Origin: Streptacidiphilus albus JL83
GTDB lineage: Bacteria > Actinomycetota > Actinomycetes > Streptomycetales > Streptomycetaceae
Reading direction: 5' to 3'
NCBI RefSeq assembly: GCF_000744705.1
Contig: NZ_JQML01000001.1
Coordinates: 620,001-684,000, forward strand
DNA: 64,000 bases
How positions within the stretch are numbered: the first letter of the stretch is position 1; the number at the start of each line of letters is the position of its first letter. The notes beneath the pieces were generated by a model. The model was not told the origin of the DNA and did not search any database. It worked only from the letters and a program-made list of their open reading frames with translations. A program made the translations under genes and the position numbers. Shown in pieces: positions 15,240 to 23,592 of this stretch.

Positions 15240-17708
15240 GTGGCGAGCCAGTTCGGCACGCTGCTGCGCGATCTGCGCGGCGAGGCCGGGATGACGCAGG
15301 AGCAGCTGGCCGAGGCGGCCGGGCTGGGCGTGCGCACCATCCACCGGCTGGAGACCGGGACACCGAACGACACCCGGACGGGCACGGTGAAGCTGGCCGC
15401 CCATGCGCTCGCCGACGCGTTGGGGCGCGACCGTGACGCCGTCTGGCAGGAGCTCCTCTCCGCACGCACCGGTGCCGCCGTCATCGCGGAGAGCGCCGGG
15501 GCCGTGGTCGAGCCGGGTGCCGCGCCCCTCGCGTCGGCTCCCGGGCCGGCGAAGCGCGTGGCGATGCCCTACCGGGGCGTGCTGACCGAGGTCGCGGAGA
15601 CCCTGGCCCACAACGAGCACGGCCGGTGGACCCTGGAGGAGGAGCGGCGCCGGGTCCACGATCCCCGCCCGCTACCGGTGAAGTGGGGCTCGGCGCGGGC
15701 GAACTGGGTCGACCATCCGGACAATGTCCACGGCGCCGGGTCGGCCTCGGCTCCGCCCTCCCTGTCGGGTGGTCTGTCGGAGATCGCGGACGCGTACCGG
15801 CGCATCGGCTCCGGGCGGCTGGTGGTGCTCGGCCGCGCCGGATCCGGCAAGACGGTGCTGACGCTGCGATTCGTCCTGGACTATCTGCGCACCCGCGTCG
15901 ACGGCGAGCCCGTGCCGGTGGTGTTCAGCCTGGGGTCGTGGGAACCGACCGCCGTCGGACTGCGCGAGTGGCTCGTCGGGCGCCTGCTGCGGGACAACCC
16001 GGACCTGGACGCCCGCGCGCCCGACGGCTCGACCCTGGCCGCGGCGCTGCTGGCGGCCGGCTGGATCCTGCCGGTCCTCGACGGCTTCGACGAGATAGCC
16101 GCCGGTCTGCACGGCGCCGCGCTGGACGCCCTCAACGCGAGCACGCTGCCGTTCCTGCTGACCAGCCGTACCGGGGAGTTCGCCGACGCGGTCACCGCGA
16201 CCGACGTGCTCACCAGGGCCGCCGGCGTCGAGCTGACCGACCTGACCACCGCCGACCTGGCCGAATACCTGCCGCTCACCGCCCGGCCGACCGCGTCGGC
16301 CGAACCGGGCGAACCGGCCGAACCGGGCGAGAGATCGCCGACGGTGTGGGACCCGGTCGTGGACCGGCTGGTCCGGCAGCCGGACAGCCCGGCCTGCCGG
16401 CATCTCACCGCCGTCCTCAGTACCCCGTTGATGGTCGTCCTGGCCAGGACCGTCTACAGCAACGTTCCCGGCCGTGATCCGGCCGTCCTGCTGGACACCG
16501 ACAGGTTTCCGACGCCCGAAGCTCTCGAAGAGCACTTGCTGGCCGGCTTCGTGCCGACCGTCTACCGGCCCCAGCCGCAGACCGCGCACGGGCCCGCCAC
16601 CCGCTCCCGGCGGCAGCGCACCTGGGACCCGGACCGGGCACTGCGGTACGCGGGCCACCTCGCCGCCCACCTCGACCGCGACCAGGAGCACGGTCATCAG
16701 GACCTGGCCTGGTGGCAGTTGGCGGGGGCGGTCCGCCCGTCCGTCCGGATCCTGGCCGTCACCATGGCTTCCGCGATGCTCACCGCGTTGGCGGACTGGC
16801 TCGTCTTCTGGCCCCTGGACCTGTTCGGCGTGGGCAGGACGCCGGTCGAACCGGAGGCGAGCGTGCTCGACGCCCTCCTGTACGGACCCGCGGTCGGCCT
16901 GACCTTCGGGCTGATCTACGGGTTGGTGACCGTGTTCGACAGGGCCACCTTCGAGCCCTCGCGCACGCAGTTGCGGCTGGTCGGCCTGCGGCACGGAGCC
17001 GAGGGGCCGCCGAGGTGGAGACGCTTCCTCTCCTGGTTCGGCATCGGATGCGTCGGCGGTATGGCGGTCGGAGTCGCGTACGGCCCCGCGCTCATCCTGG
17101 AAGCGCGGATCCTGTTCGGGCACACCGCCTACGGCGGTGATGCGGTCAAGTCGACGCTGATCAACATGCTGGGGTTCGGCATCGTCTTCGGGCTGGCCGC
17201 CGGGTGCGTCCTCGGCAGCGTGGTGGCCTTGGAGACGCCGGTCGACGTCGGCTCGGCCGCCACCCCGACCAGCCTGCTGCTGAGCAACCGCACCACGGTG
17301 CTCCGCCAGGTCGCGGTCGTCGCGCCGGCCCTCGCCGTGGCCATCGCCGTCATCGGGTGGACGACGGTGGAACTCCTGCGCGGGCACCTCGGAAACGTGA
17401 ACTGGCCGATCGCCAACGGATTCGTCATCGGGGCGATCGGCGGGATCGGCGGGGCCGCGTCCTACGCGCTGGCCTTCACCGCCTGGGGGCAATGGGTGCT
17501 GTTCACCCGCATCTGCCTGCCGCTGACCGGGCGGCTGCCGTGGCGGGTGGTCGCCTACCTGGACGACGCCCATCGGCGCGGGGTGCTGCGGCAGGCCGGT
17601 GCCGTCTACCAGTTCCGGCACGCACGGCTGCAGCAGCACCTGAGCCAGACCTATCTCGACGTGGGGGAAGCGGCTGCTGACGGAACCCCGGGTTCCGCCC
17701 CGCGCTGA
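15240..17708 (+). CDS. XRE-type HTH fused to a NACHT NTPase with C-terminal membrane helices
   Basis: STAND-like protein of 822 residues. Residues about 5-65 form an XRE helix-turn-helix (GMTQEQLAEAAGLGVRTIHRLE). After a linker, the NACHT NTPase begins: Walker A GRAGSGKT at 198-205 and Walker B LDGFDEIA near 280-287, then TSRTGEF, a sensor-like element. From about residue 500 to 800 come several long hydrophobic segments (MASAMLTALADWLVFW; GCVGGMAVGVAYGPAL; GFGIVFGLAAGCVLGSVV), so the C-terminal half is membrane-embedded. A short Phe/Arg-rich tail (YQFRHARLQQHLSQTYL) recalls the end of other streptomycete NACHT proteins. GTG 15240 follows GGAGG at 15228-15232. Bacterial NACHT proteins include antiphage sensors; here that is inference. 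Confidence 0.85.
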   Translation: MASQFGTLLRDLRGEAGMTQEQLAEAAGLGVRTIHRLETGTPNDTRTGTVKLAAHALADALGRDRDAVWQELLSARTGAAVIAESAGAVVEPGAAPLASAPGPAKRVAMPYRGVLTEVAETLAHNEHGRWTLEEERRRVHDPRPLPVKWGSARANWVDHPDNVHGAGSASAPPSLSGGLSEIADAYRRIGSGRLVVLGRAGSGKTVLTLRFVLDYLRTRVDGEPVPVVFSLGSWEPTAVGLREWLVGRLLRDNPDLDARAPDGSTLAAALLAAGWILPVLDGFDEIAAGLHGAALDALNASTLPFLLTSRTGEFADAVTATDVLTRAAGVELTDLTTADLAEYLPLTARPTASAEPGEPAEPGERSPTVWDPVVDRLVRQPDSPACRHLTAVLSTPLMVVLARTVYSNVPGRDPAVLLDTDRFPTPEALEEHLLAGFVPTVYRPQPQTAHGPATRSRRQRTWDPDRALRYAGHLAAHLDRDQEHGHQDLAWWQLAGAVRPSVRILAVTMASAMLTALADWLVFWPLDLFGVGRTPVEPEASVLDALLYGPAVGLTFGLIYGLVTVFDRATFEPSRTQLRLVGLRHGAEGPPRWRRFLSWFGIGCVGGMAVGVAYGPALILEARILFGHTAYGGDAVKSTLINMLGFGIVFGLAAGCVLGSVVALETPVDVGSAATPTSLLLSNRTTVLRQVAVVAPALAVAIAVIGWTTVELLRGHLGNVNWPIANGFVIGAIGGIGGAASYALAFTAWGQWVLFTRICLPLTGRLPWRVVAYLDDAHRRGVLRQAGAVYQFRHARLQQHLSQTYLDVGEAAADGTPGSAPR

Positions 17709-17721
17709 CGGCAGGCCCGAC

Positions 17722-17752
17722 TTGACTTCGAGCGCACTCGAAGAGGGAAGCT
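17722..17752 (+). promoter_or_regulatory. MerR/SoxR-type promoter with 19-bp spacer
   Basis: TTGACT -35 at 17722-17727 overlaps a perfect inverted repeat CTTCGAG-CGCA-CTCGAAG (17726-17743); a GAAGCT -10-like element (17747-17752) follows after 19 bp, the long spacing that MerR-family activators correct. It drives the aldo/keto reductase gene. No merR gene is nearby. Confidence 0.7.
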
Positions 17753-17797
17753 GGGGCACACAGACCGAGACGACGTCCCGCAGAGGAGTGCAACCAG

Positions 17798-18769
17798 ATG
17801 CGTACCACCAGCCTGGGCAACGAGGGTCCGCAGGTCGGCGTGATCGGACTGGGGTGCATGGGGATGACCCATGCCTACGACCCCAACGGGCGCGACGACG
17901 AGGCTTCGGTCGCGGTGCTCCGGCAGGCCGTCGACCTCGGGGTGACGCTGATCGACACGGCGAACGTCTACGGCCCCTACACCAATGAGTCGCTGGTCGG
18001 CCGGGCGCTCGGCGGCGGCCTGCGGGACCAGGTGGTGCTGGCGACCAAGGTGGGGCTGACCCAGGAGGGCGGTGACAGCCTGGCCCACGGCGCCCAACTG
18101 GTGCGCAACGGGCGGCCGGAGCACGTCCGGGCCTCGATCGACGACAGCCTCCGCCGCCTCGGGACCGACCACGTCGACCTCTACCAGCTGCACCGGGTCG
18201 ACCCCGAGGTCCCGATCGAGGAGACCTGGGGCGCCCTGGCCGAGGTGGTCGCGGCCGGAAAGGCACTGCGGATCGGCCTGTCCGAGGTCTCGGTGGAGGA
18301 GATCCGCCGGGCCCGGGCGGTCCACCCGGTCGCCTCCGTCCAGTCGGAGCTGTCGCTGTGGACCCGGGACGTGCTGGCGGAGGTGCTGCCTTACTGCGAG
18401 CGCGAGGGCATCGCGTTCCTGCCCTTCTCCCCGCTCGGGCGCGGCTTCCTGGCCGGACGCTTCAGCAGCGTCGCGGACCTCCCGGCCGAGGACTGGCGCA
18501 GCACCCTGCCGCGCTTCCAGGCGGAGGCGCTGGCCGCCAACCAGGCGCTGGTGGAGACGGTGCGGGCGGTCGCCGAGCGGCACGGGGCCACCCCCGCGCA
18601 GGTCGCCCTGGCCTGGGTGGTCGCCCAGGGCAACCGGGTGGTGCCGATCCCGGGCACCAAGACCCCGAAGTACCTGCTGGACAACGTCGCGGCGGCCGAC
18701 CTCGACCTGACCGCCGCCGACCTGGCGGAGCTGGACGCCCTCCCGGCGCCCACCGGCGACCGCTACTGA
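17798..18769 (+). CDS. Aldo/keto reductase
   Basis: NADPH-dependent carbonyl reductase of 323 residues with the (beta/alpha)8 fold. The catalytic tetrad can be read off: Asp in LIDTANVYG, Tyr four residues later, Lys in VLATKVGL, and His in YQLHRVD. NADPH-binding motifs appear as SVQSELSLW, FLPFSPLGRGFLAGRF and VVPIPGTKTPKYLLDN near the C-terminus. ATG 17798 follows GAGGAG. The MerR-type promoter upstream suggests induction by an oxidative, electrophile or drug signal, as for other actinomycete AKR genes in this setting. It is a single-gene unit, convergent with the sugar kinase gene. The physiological substrate is unknown. Confidence 0.93.
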   Translation: MRTTSLGNEGPQVGVIGLGCMGMTHAYDPNGRDDEASVAVLRQAVDLGVTLIDTANVYGPYTNESLVGRALGGGLRDQVVLATKVGLTQEGGDSLAHGAQLVRNGRPEHVRASIDDSLRRLGTDHVDLYQLHRVDPEVPIEETWGALAEVVAAGKALRIGLSEVSVEEIRRARAVHPVASVQSELSLWTRDVLAEVLPYCEREGIAFLPFSPLGRGFLAGRFSSVADLPAEDWRSTLPRFQAEALAANQALVETVRAVAERHGATPAQVALAWVVAQGNRVVPIPGTKTPKYLLDNVAAADLDLTAADLAELDALPAPTGDRY

Positions 18770-18811
18770 CTGCTCGTCCGGCTCACTGCCGGCCGAGGTG
18801 GGGCTCGCGCC

Positions 18812-19762
18812 TCAGCGGCGCAGCCGGGTGATCAGCGGTTCGTGCGGTCCCTCGGCCGGCAGGGCGAGCAGCCGGGCCCCGCCGAGCGGGTCGCCGAGCG
18901 GCGGCTGCGGCCGCAGCGCCGGAGCGAGCTCGGCCAGCGCGGCGTACAGCGGCGTCAGCAGCGGTGCGCCCAGGTTCACCAGGCCCCCGGTGAGCACGAC
19001 CGGGGCCGGATCCGGGCCGCAGCTGCGCCGGGCGGCAGCGGCCACCGCCCCGCTCAGCGCGGTGGCGGCCGAGTGGAGGATCCCGACCGCCGCGCGGTCC
19101 CCCTCGGCGGCGGCCCGCGCGACCGCGGGCGCGAACGAGGCGGCGCGGCGGGCCGGATTGCCGCCCTCGTCGAGCACCGTCGGCAGCCGGGACAGGGCGC
19201 CGAACTCCGCGACGGCGGCCTCCAGCAGAGCCGTGGGTTCGCCGCGCCCGTCGTGCGCGCGCAGGGCGGCCCGCAGCCCGGCCGTCCCGATCCAGGCGCC
19301 GCCGCCCTCGTCGCCGAGCCACGGGCCCCAGCCGTCGACCACCGCGAAGGTTCCGCCGGTGCCCACCCCGACGGCGACCGCCCCGGTCCCGGCGGCGAGC
19401 ACCACTCCGGTGGCCCGGCCCAGCGCACCGGCGTGGGCGGTCACCGCGTCGCTGGTGACTGCGGTCTCCTCGGCCGGAAGCCCCGCCAGCACGGCCCCGG
19501 CCAGCGCCCGGGCGGCCTCGGGCGCGGCCAGGGCGCCGGCCGCACCGACACAGACCGCGTCCACCCGCCGGATCCCAACCGCTCGGAGCAGCTCCCGCGC
19601 GACCGCGAGCACCACCGTTCCGGCCTCGGCGGCCCCGCCGGGGGCGGCGAGGCCGGGCGTCCCCGGGACCTCCCGGGTCGCCCGGGGCTCTTCACCGCGA
19701 CCCGTCCACACCCCGGCCCGGCAGCCGGTCCGGCCGAGATCCACCGCCAGCACCACCGCCAC
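18812..19762 (-). CDS. BadF/BcrA-type ATPase, probable N-acetylhexosamine kinase
   Basis: ASKHA-fold sugar kinase of 316 residues related to GlcNAc kinase (NagK). The phosphate-1 loop is VVLAVDLGRTGCRAGVW at the N-terminus; LAAGTGAVAVGVG is the phosphate-2/Gly-rich region; WGPWLGDEGGGAWIG is the substrate-side motif of BadF/BadG kinases; VVLTGGLVNLG is the adenosine motif. GTG 19762 is the only plausible start, with GGAG about 10 bases upstream. It is divergent from murQ and part of a peptidoglycan-recycling block, so it likely phosphorylates GlcNAc, MurNAc or anhydro-MurNAc released by the neighbouring NagZ-like enzyme. The exact sugar cannot be decided from sequence. Confidence 0.85.
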   Translation of the reverse strand: MAVVLAVDLGRTGCRAGVWTGRGEEPRATREVPGTPGLAAPGGAAEAGTVVLAVARELLRAVGIRRVDAVCVGAAGALAAPEAARALAGAVLAGLPAEETAVTSDAVTAHAGALGRATGVVLAAGTGAVAVGVGTGGTFAVVDGWGPWLGDEGGGAWIGTAGLRAALRAHDGRGEPTALLEAAVAEFGALSRLPTVLDEGGNPARRAASFAPAVARAAAEGDRAAVGILHSAATALSGAVAAAARRSCGPDPAPVVLTGGLVNLGAPLLTPLYAALAELAPALRPQPPLGDPLGGARLLALPAEGPHEPLITRLRR

Positions 19763-19790
19763 TGCATCCGCTCCGTCCGAGTCGGTGTTG

Positions 19791-19822
19791 GTCCGGGTCC
19801 GTGTTCGTCCGGGTCCGTGTTC
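19791..19822. repeat. 16-bp tandem direct repeat (2 units)
   Basis: GTCCGGGTCCGTGTTC at 19791-19806 is repeated exactly at 19807-19822, within the kinase-murQ divergent intergenic region. It may be regulatory or a simple slippage product. Confidence 0.8.
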
Positions 19823-19958
19823 GACCGCCTCGCCACGGTAGCTGACCTGCCGTTCGCCCCGTCGCCGACGTACCGGGCGGTGCTGCCGGGACGATTGGTG
19901 CCGAATCCACCGCTGCGGCTACGCCGTGATCGTGATCGTGACCGAGAGGACCTCCGCG

Positions 19959-20873
19959 ATGACTCCGCACCACTCCGTCCGCGTCGAATCGCCCACCGAG
20001 CGACGCAATCCCCGCACGCTCGACATCGACCGGCTCCCCACCGTCGAGGTGCTCCGCCTGCTCAACGCGGAGGACCGGACCGCCGCCGACGCGGTCGCCG
20101 CCGTCCTGCCCGGGCTGGCCCTGGTGGTCGACCGGACGGTCCGTCAACTCGGCTCGGGGGGACGGCTTCACTACTTCGGGGCCGGCAGCTCGGGCCGGCT
20201 GGCGGTGATGGACGCGGCCGAGCTCATCCCCACCTTCGGCGTCCGCCCAGGGCTGGTCGTGGCGCACCACGCGGGCGGGTCGGCCGCGCTCACCCTGCCC
20301 ACCGAGGGCGCCGAGGACCGGGCCGAGGACGGGGCCGCGGACGCCGCCGACGTGGGGCCGCTGGACGTGGCCGTGGGCATCACCGCCAGCGGGCGCACCC
20401 CCTACGTCGGCGGAGCGCTGCAGGCGGCCCGCGCCGCCGGGGCCTTCACGGTACTGGTCAGCGCCAACCCGCAGGCCGAGCTGGCCCCGCTGGCCGAGGT
20501 CCACCTGGGCGTCGACACCGGTCCCGAGGCGATCACCGGCTCGACCCGGCTGAAGGCCGCCACCGCGCACAAGCTGCTGCTGAACAGCCTGTCCACGGCG
20601 ACGATGGTGGCGATGGGCCACACCTACTCGAACCTGATGGTCGACGTGGCGGCCGGCAACGACAAGCTGCGCGGTCGGCTGTCGGCCATCCTGGAGGAGG
20701 CCACCGGACGCTCCCCCGCCGCCTGCGCCGAGGCGCTGGCGGCGGCCGGCGGGGAGCTCAAGACCGCGCTGGTCGGCCTGCTGGCCGACTGCGGTCCCGA
20801 GCGCGCCCGCAGCGCCCTGGCCGCCAACGGCGGACGGGTGCGCCCGGCGCTGGCGACCGCAGCGGAAGGCTGA
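19959..20873 (+). CDS. murQ: N-acetylmuramic acid 6-phosphate etherase
   Basis: Lyase that splits the lactyl ether of MurNAc-6-phosphate to GlcNAc-6-phosphate and lactate in cell-wall recycling; 304 residues, cytoplasmic. The SIS-domain signature is clear: SPTERRNPRTLDIDRLPT at the start, RLHYFGAGSSGRLAVMDAAE (sugar-phosphate loop and catalytic Glu), AVGITASGRTPYVGGAL, STRLKAATAHKLLLN and MGHTYSNLMVDV. A C-terminal helical part completes it. ATG 19959 is chosen over an upstream GTG because GAGAGGA (19944-19950) lies eight bases before it. The divergent sugar kinase and downstream hydrolase and NagZ-like genes fit the same pathway. Confidence 0.95.
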   Translation: MTPHHSVRVESPTERRNPRTLDIDRLPTVEVLRLLNAEDRTAADAVAAVLPGLALVVDRTVRQLGSGGRLHYFGAGSSGRLAVMDAAELIPTFGVRPGLVVAHHAGGSAALTLPTEGAEDRAEDGAADAADVGPLDVAVGITASGRTPYVGGALQAARAAGAFTVLVSANPQAELAPLAEVHLGVDTGPEAITGSTRLKAATAHKLLLNSLSTATMVAMGHTYSNLMVDVAAGNDKLRGRLSAILEEATGRSPAACAEALAAAGGELKTALVGLLADCGPERARSALAANGGRVRPALATAAEG

Positions 20874-20930
20874 GCGCGAGGCGGGGCGGGGCTGAGCGCG
20901 GCGGGGCTGAGCGCGGTGGGGTTCAGCGCG
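20869..20930. repeat. Short GGCTGAGCGCG direct repeats between murQ and the hydrolase gene
   Basis: GGCTGAGCGCG at 20869-20879, 20890-20900 and 20905-20915, with a degenerate fourth copy (GGTTCAGCGCG) at 20920-20930; the last three are 15 bp apart. The first copy contains the murQ stop and the last the stop of the convergent hydrolase gene. Confidence 0.75.
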
Positions 20931-21978
20931 CGGTGGCCAGTGCGGCGTGCACCGTCCGGCGCAGCGCCACGGCGCGGCGATCGCGCCCGAAGTGGACCGC
21001 ATTGGTGAGCAGCACCGCCCAGAGACCGCCGACCGGGTCGAGGGCGAGGCTGGTTCCGGTGAATCCGGTGTGCCCCGCGCCGGTCTCCGGCCAGGCCTCC
21101 GACATGTGGTCCCAGCGGTCACCGCGCAGCGTCCAGCCCAGTCCGCGCACCCCTCCCAGTCCGGCGGTCTGGTTGCGCAGCGCCTCGGCGCGCAGGGCCG
21201 GGGCGAGCAGCGGGCCCTGCTCCGCCAGCCAGCCGGTCCGCAGACAGCGGGCCAGGTCGGGGGCGGTGCCGAAGAGCCCCGCGTGCCCGGCGACGCCGCC
21301 GAGCGCCTCGGCGTTCTCGTCGTGGACCACGCCGACCTTGGGCGGGCGGCCGGGGGGCGCCTCGGTGGCGGCGGTCCGCCCGCGCCAGTCGGCCGGCGGC
21401 AGGTAGCGCGTCGAGGTCAGGCCGAGCGGCTCCAGCACCAGGGCGTCGACCGCGCGGTCCAGCGGCTGGGCCGCCACCGCCGCCACCAGCTCGCCCAGCA
21501 CGATGAACCCGAGGTCGGAGTAGCGCACCTCGGTGCCGGGCGCGGTCTCCAGCGGCTCCGCGAGTACGGCGGCCAGCCGGTCGGCGGAGCTCACCGGCAG
21601 CGTCCAGAAGTGCCGGTGGGCCGACAGGCCCGAGCTGTGGGTCAGCAGTTGGCGTACCGTCACCCGTTCGTGCCCACCGCCGGAGAAGCGCGGCAGCCAG
21701 TGCGCGACCGGTCGGTCGAGGCTCAGCCCGCCCTGCTCGACCAGGCGCAGCACCGCGGGCATGGTGGCCACCACCTTGGTCAGCGAGGCGAGGTCGAAGA
21801 CGGTGTCCACGGTCACCGGGCGGGCGTCGGGGCCGGAGTCGGTGCGGCCGAAGGCGTGGGCGGCGACCGGGCCCTCCGCGCCGCGCCCGGCGAGCAGCAC
21901 GGCCCCGGGGACGACGCCGTCCGCCACGGCCGTCCGGACCAGGGACGCGGCGGCGTCGGCCGCCTCGGGGAAACCCAT
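20923..21978 (-). CDS. Serine beta-lactamase-fold hydrolase (class C/esterase-like)
   Basis: Penicillin-binding-protein-fold hydrolase of 351 residues without a signal peptide. The nucleophile motif is SLTK (Ser65-Lys68 in FDLASLTKVVAT), the second motif is YSD at 153-155, and HTGFTG near the C-terminus occupies the KTG position, as in class C enzymes and DD-peptidase-like esterases. ATG 21978 is chosen because GGAGGA lies just upstream; an earlier ATG at 22056 would place coding sequence across the divergent promoter. It lies between murQ and the divergent NagZ-like gene, so a cytoplasmic muropeptide amidase, esterase or peptidase role in cell-wall recycling is likely. It is unlikely to be a resistance beta-lactamase. 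Confidence 0.85.
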   Translation of the reverse strand: MGFPEAADAAASLVRTAVADGVVPGAVLLAGRGAEGPVAAHAFGRTDSGPDARPVTVDTVFDLASLTKVVATMPAVLRLVEQGGLSLDRPVAHWLPRFSGGGHERVTVRQLLTHSSGLSAHRHFWTLPVSSADRLAAVLAEPLETAPGTEVRYSDLGFIVLGELVAAVAAQPLDRAVDALVLEPLGLTSTRYLPPADWRGRTAATEAPPGRPPKVGVVHDENAEALGGVAGHAGLFGTAPDLARCLRTGWLAEQGPLLAPALRAEALRNQTAGLGGVRGLGWTLRGDRWDHMSEAWPETGAGHTGFTGTSLALDPVGGLWAVLLTNAVHFGRDRRAVALRRTVHAALATAR

Positions 21979-22019
21979 CCGTTCCTCCGGTCGCAGGGCC
22001 GCTGACAGCTCGGCACCCT

Positions 22020-22065
22020 GGTAAATTTCCACCGTCGCACGGCTGAAATGTGTCATCAGTTTACC
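22020..22065. promoter_or_regulatory. Divergent promoter/operator with GGTAAA...TTTACC arms
   Basis: GGTAAA (22020-22025) and TTTACC (22060-22065) are inverted around an AT-rich core (GTAAATTTCC and TGTCATCAG). The site lies between the serine hydrolase and GH3 starts. Muropeptide genes are often controlled by RpiR/MurR or GntR regulators binding such AT-rich symmetric sites; no regulator gene is adjacent. Confidence 0.4.
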
Positions 22066-22071
22066 GATGGG

Positions 22072-23592
22072 GTGACCGAAATACCGCCCTCCCTTCCCGA
22101 ACTGCTGTCCCTGGCGGACCGCGTGCTCCAGCCCGGCTTCGTCGGCGCCACCCCGCCCGACTGGATCCGCCGCCGGCTGTCGGAGGGCCTCGCCTCGGTC
22201 CTGCTGTTCGCCCCCAACGTCCGCGACCGGCAACAGACTGCCGCCCTGACCGCGGCCCTGCGGGCCGAGAACCCGGAGGTGATCGTCGCCGTCGACGAGG
22301 AGAGCGGCGACATCACCCGGCTGGAGGCGGCCACCGGCTCCTCCTACCCCGGCGCCCTGGCCCTCGGCGCCGTCGACGACGAGCGGCTGAGCGAGGCGGT
22401 GGCCCGCTCGGTCGGCGCGGAGCTGCGCGCGCTCTCCGTCGACCTCGACTTCGCGCCGGACGCCGACGTCAACAGCAATCCCGACAACCCGGTCATCGGC
22501 ACCCGCTCCTTCGGTGCGGACCCGGAGCTGGTGGCCCGTCATGTCGCGGCCTGGGTGCGCGGCCTGCACTCGGCCGGGGTCGGCGCCTGCGTCAAGCACT
22601 TCCCCGGGCACGGCGAGACCGCCGTCGACTCGCACCTCGACCTGCCCGTGGTCCCCTTCGACCGCGAGCAGCTGGCTGCGGTGGCGCTGCCCCCGTTCCG
22701 GGCCGCGATCGGCGCCGGGGTCCGCGCGGTGATGACCGGTCACCTGCTGCTGCCCACGCTCGACCCGGACCGCCCGGCCACCGTCAGCCCGCGTCTGGTC
22801 ACCGAACTCCTGCGGGAGGAGCTGGGATTCGAGGGCATGGTGGTGAGCGACGCGGTCGAGATGCAGGCGGTCCGGGCCCGCTACGGCCTCGCCGGGGCGA
22901 CGGTCCGGGCGCTGGCCGCCGGCGTGGACCTGGTCTGCCTCGGCAACCGCTCGGGCGAGCGCGAGGTGCTGGCGCTGCGCGAGGCGGTCGCCGATGCGGT
23001 CACCCAGGGCGTGCTCGGCCAGGAACGGCTGGAGCAGGCCGCCGCGCGGGTCGCCGAGTTCGGCGCCTGGCGCCGCGCCCTCGCCGCCGCACACCCTGCC
23101 GTGCCCGCCTCCCCCGGCCTGGGGCTGGCGGCGGCGCGCCGGGCCGTCCGGGTCCGACTGACCGGCGAGGCGGTGCTGCCGCTGGCGGCGGCCCCGCACC
23201 TGGTCGAGTTCGGCGTCCCGGGCACCGTGGTCAGCGGCGAGGGCGTGCCCTGGGGGTTGCGCCCCGCGCTGGCCGCGCTGCTGCCCGGCACCACCCACAC
23301 CACCCTCGCGGCCGGCGCGCCGCTCGACCGGGAGACCCTCGCCGCCGTCCTCGCCGCGGCCGCCTCCCGGCCGCTGGTACTCGCGGTCCGCGACGCCCAC
23401 CGCCGTCCCACGGTGCGACAGTGGATCGCCGCGCTGCTGGCGCAGCGCCCGGACGCCGTCGTCGTCGAGCTCGGCGTCCCGCACGGCGACCCCGGCGGCT
23501 CCGTGTTCGTCGCCACCCACGGCGCCGCCCGCGTCTGCGGCCAGGCCGCCGCCGAGACCCTGGCCGGCCGCCGACTGGCGGTCACACCGTGA
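22072..23592 (+). CDS. Glycoside hydrolase family 3, NagZ-like beta-N-acetylglucosaminidase
   Basis: Predicted to remove GlcNAc from GlcNAc-anhydroMurNAc muropeptides. Residues about 1-330 are the GH3 barrel: VAVDEESGDITRLE, VDLDFAPDADVNSNP, KHFPGHGETAVDSH (residues 175-188, with the flexible-loop His180 special to NagZ enzymes) and GMVVSDAVEM with nucleophile Asp260. A C-terminal alpha/beta domain (about 345-506) follows, longer than in E. coli NagZ but common in Gram-positive enzymes. No signal peptide is seen, so it is probably cytoplasmic. GTG 22072 is preferred; ATG 22048 eight codons upstream overlaps the operator and lacks a ribosome site. It overlaps the convergent phosphotriesterase-like gene by 11 bp. 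Confidence 0.92.
   Translation: MTEIPPSLPELLSLADRVLQPGFVGATPPDWIRRRLSEGLASVLLFAPNVRDRQQTAALTAALRAENPEVIVAVDEESGDITRLEAATGSSYPGALALGAVDDERLSEAVARSVGAELRALSVDLDFAPDADVNSNPDNPVIGTRSFGADPELVARHVAAWVRGLHSAGVGACVKHFPGHGETAVDSHLDLPVVPFDREQLAAVALPPFRAAIGAGVRAVMTGHLLLPTLDPDRPATVSPRLVTELLREELGFEGMVVSDAVEMQAVRARYGLAGATVRALAAGVDLVCLGNRSGEREVLALREAVADAVTQGVLGQERLEQAAARVAEFGAWRRALAAAHPAVPASPGLGLAAARRAVRVRLTGEAVLPLAAAPHLVEFGVPGTVVSGEGVPWGLRPALAALLPGTTHTTLAAGAPLDRETLAAVLAAAASRPLVLAVRDAHRRPTVRQWIAALLAQRPDAVVVELGVPHGDPGGSVFVATHGAARVCGQAAAETLAGRRLAVTP

Noticed and set aside
20923-22056. Longer form of the serine hydrolase starting at ATG 22056
   Set aside because: No ribosome site, and it would cover the divergent promoter; ATG 21978 has GGAGGA directly upstream.
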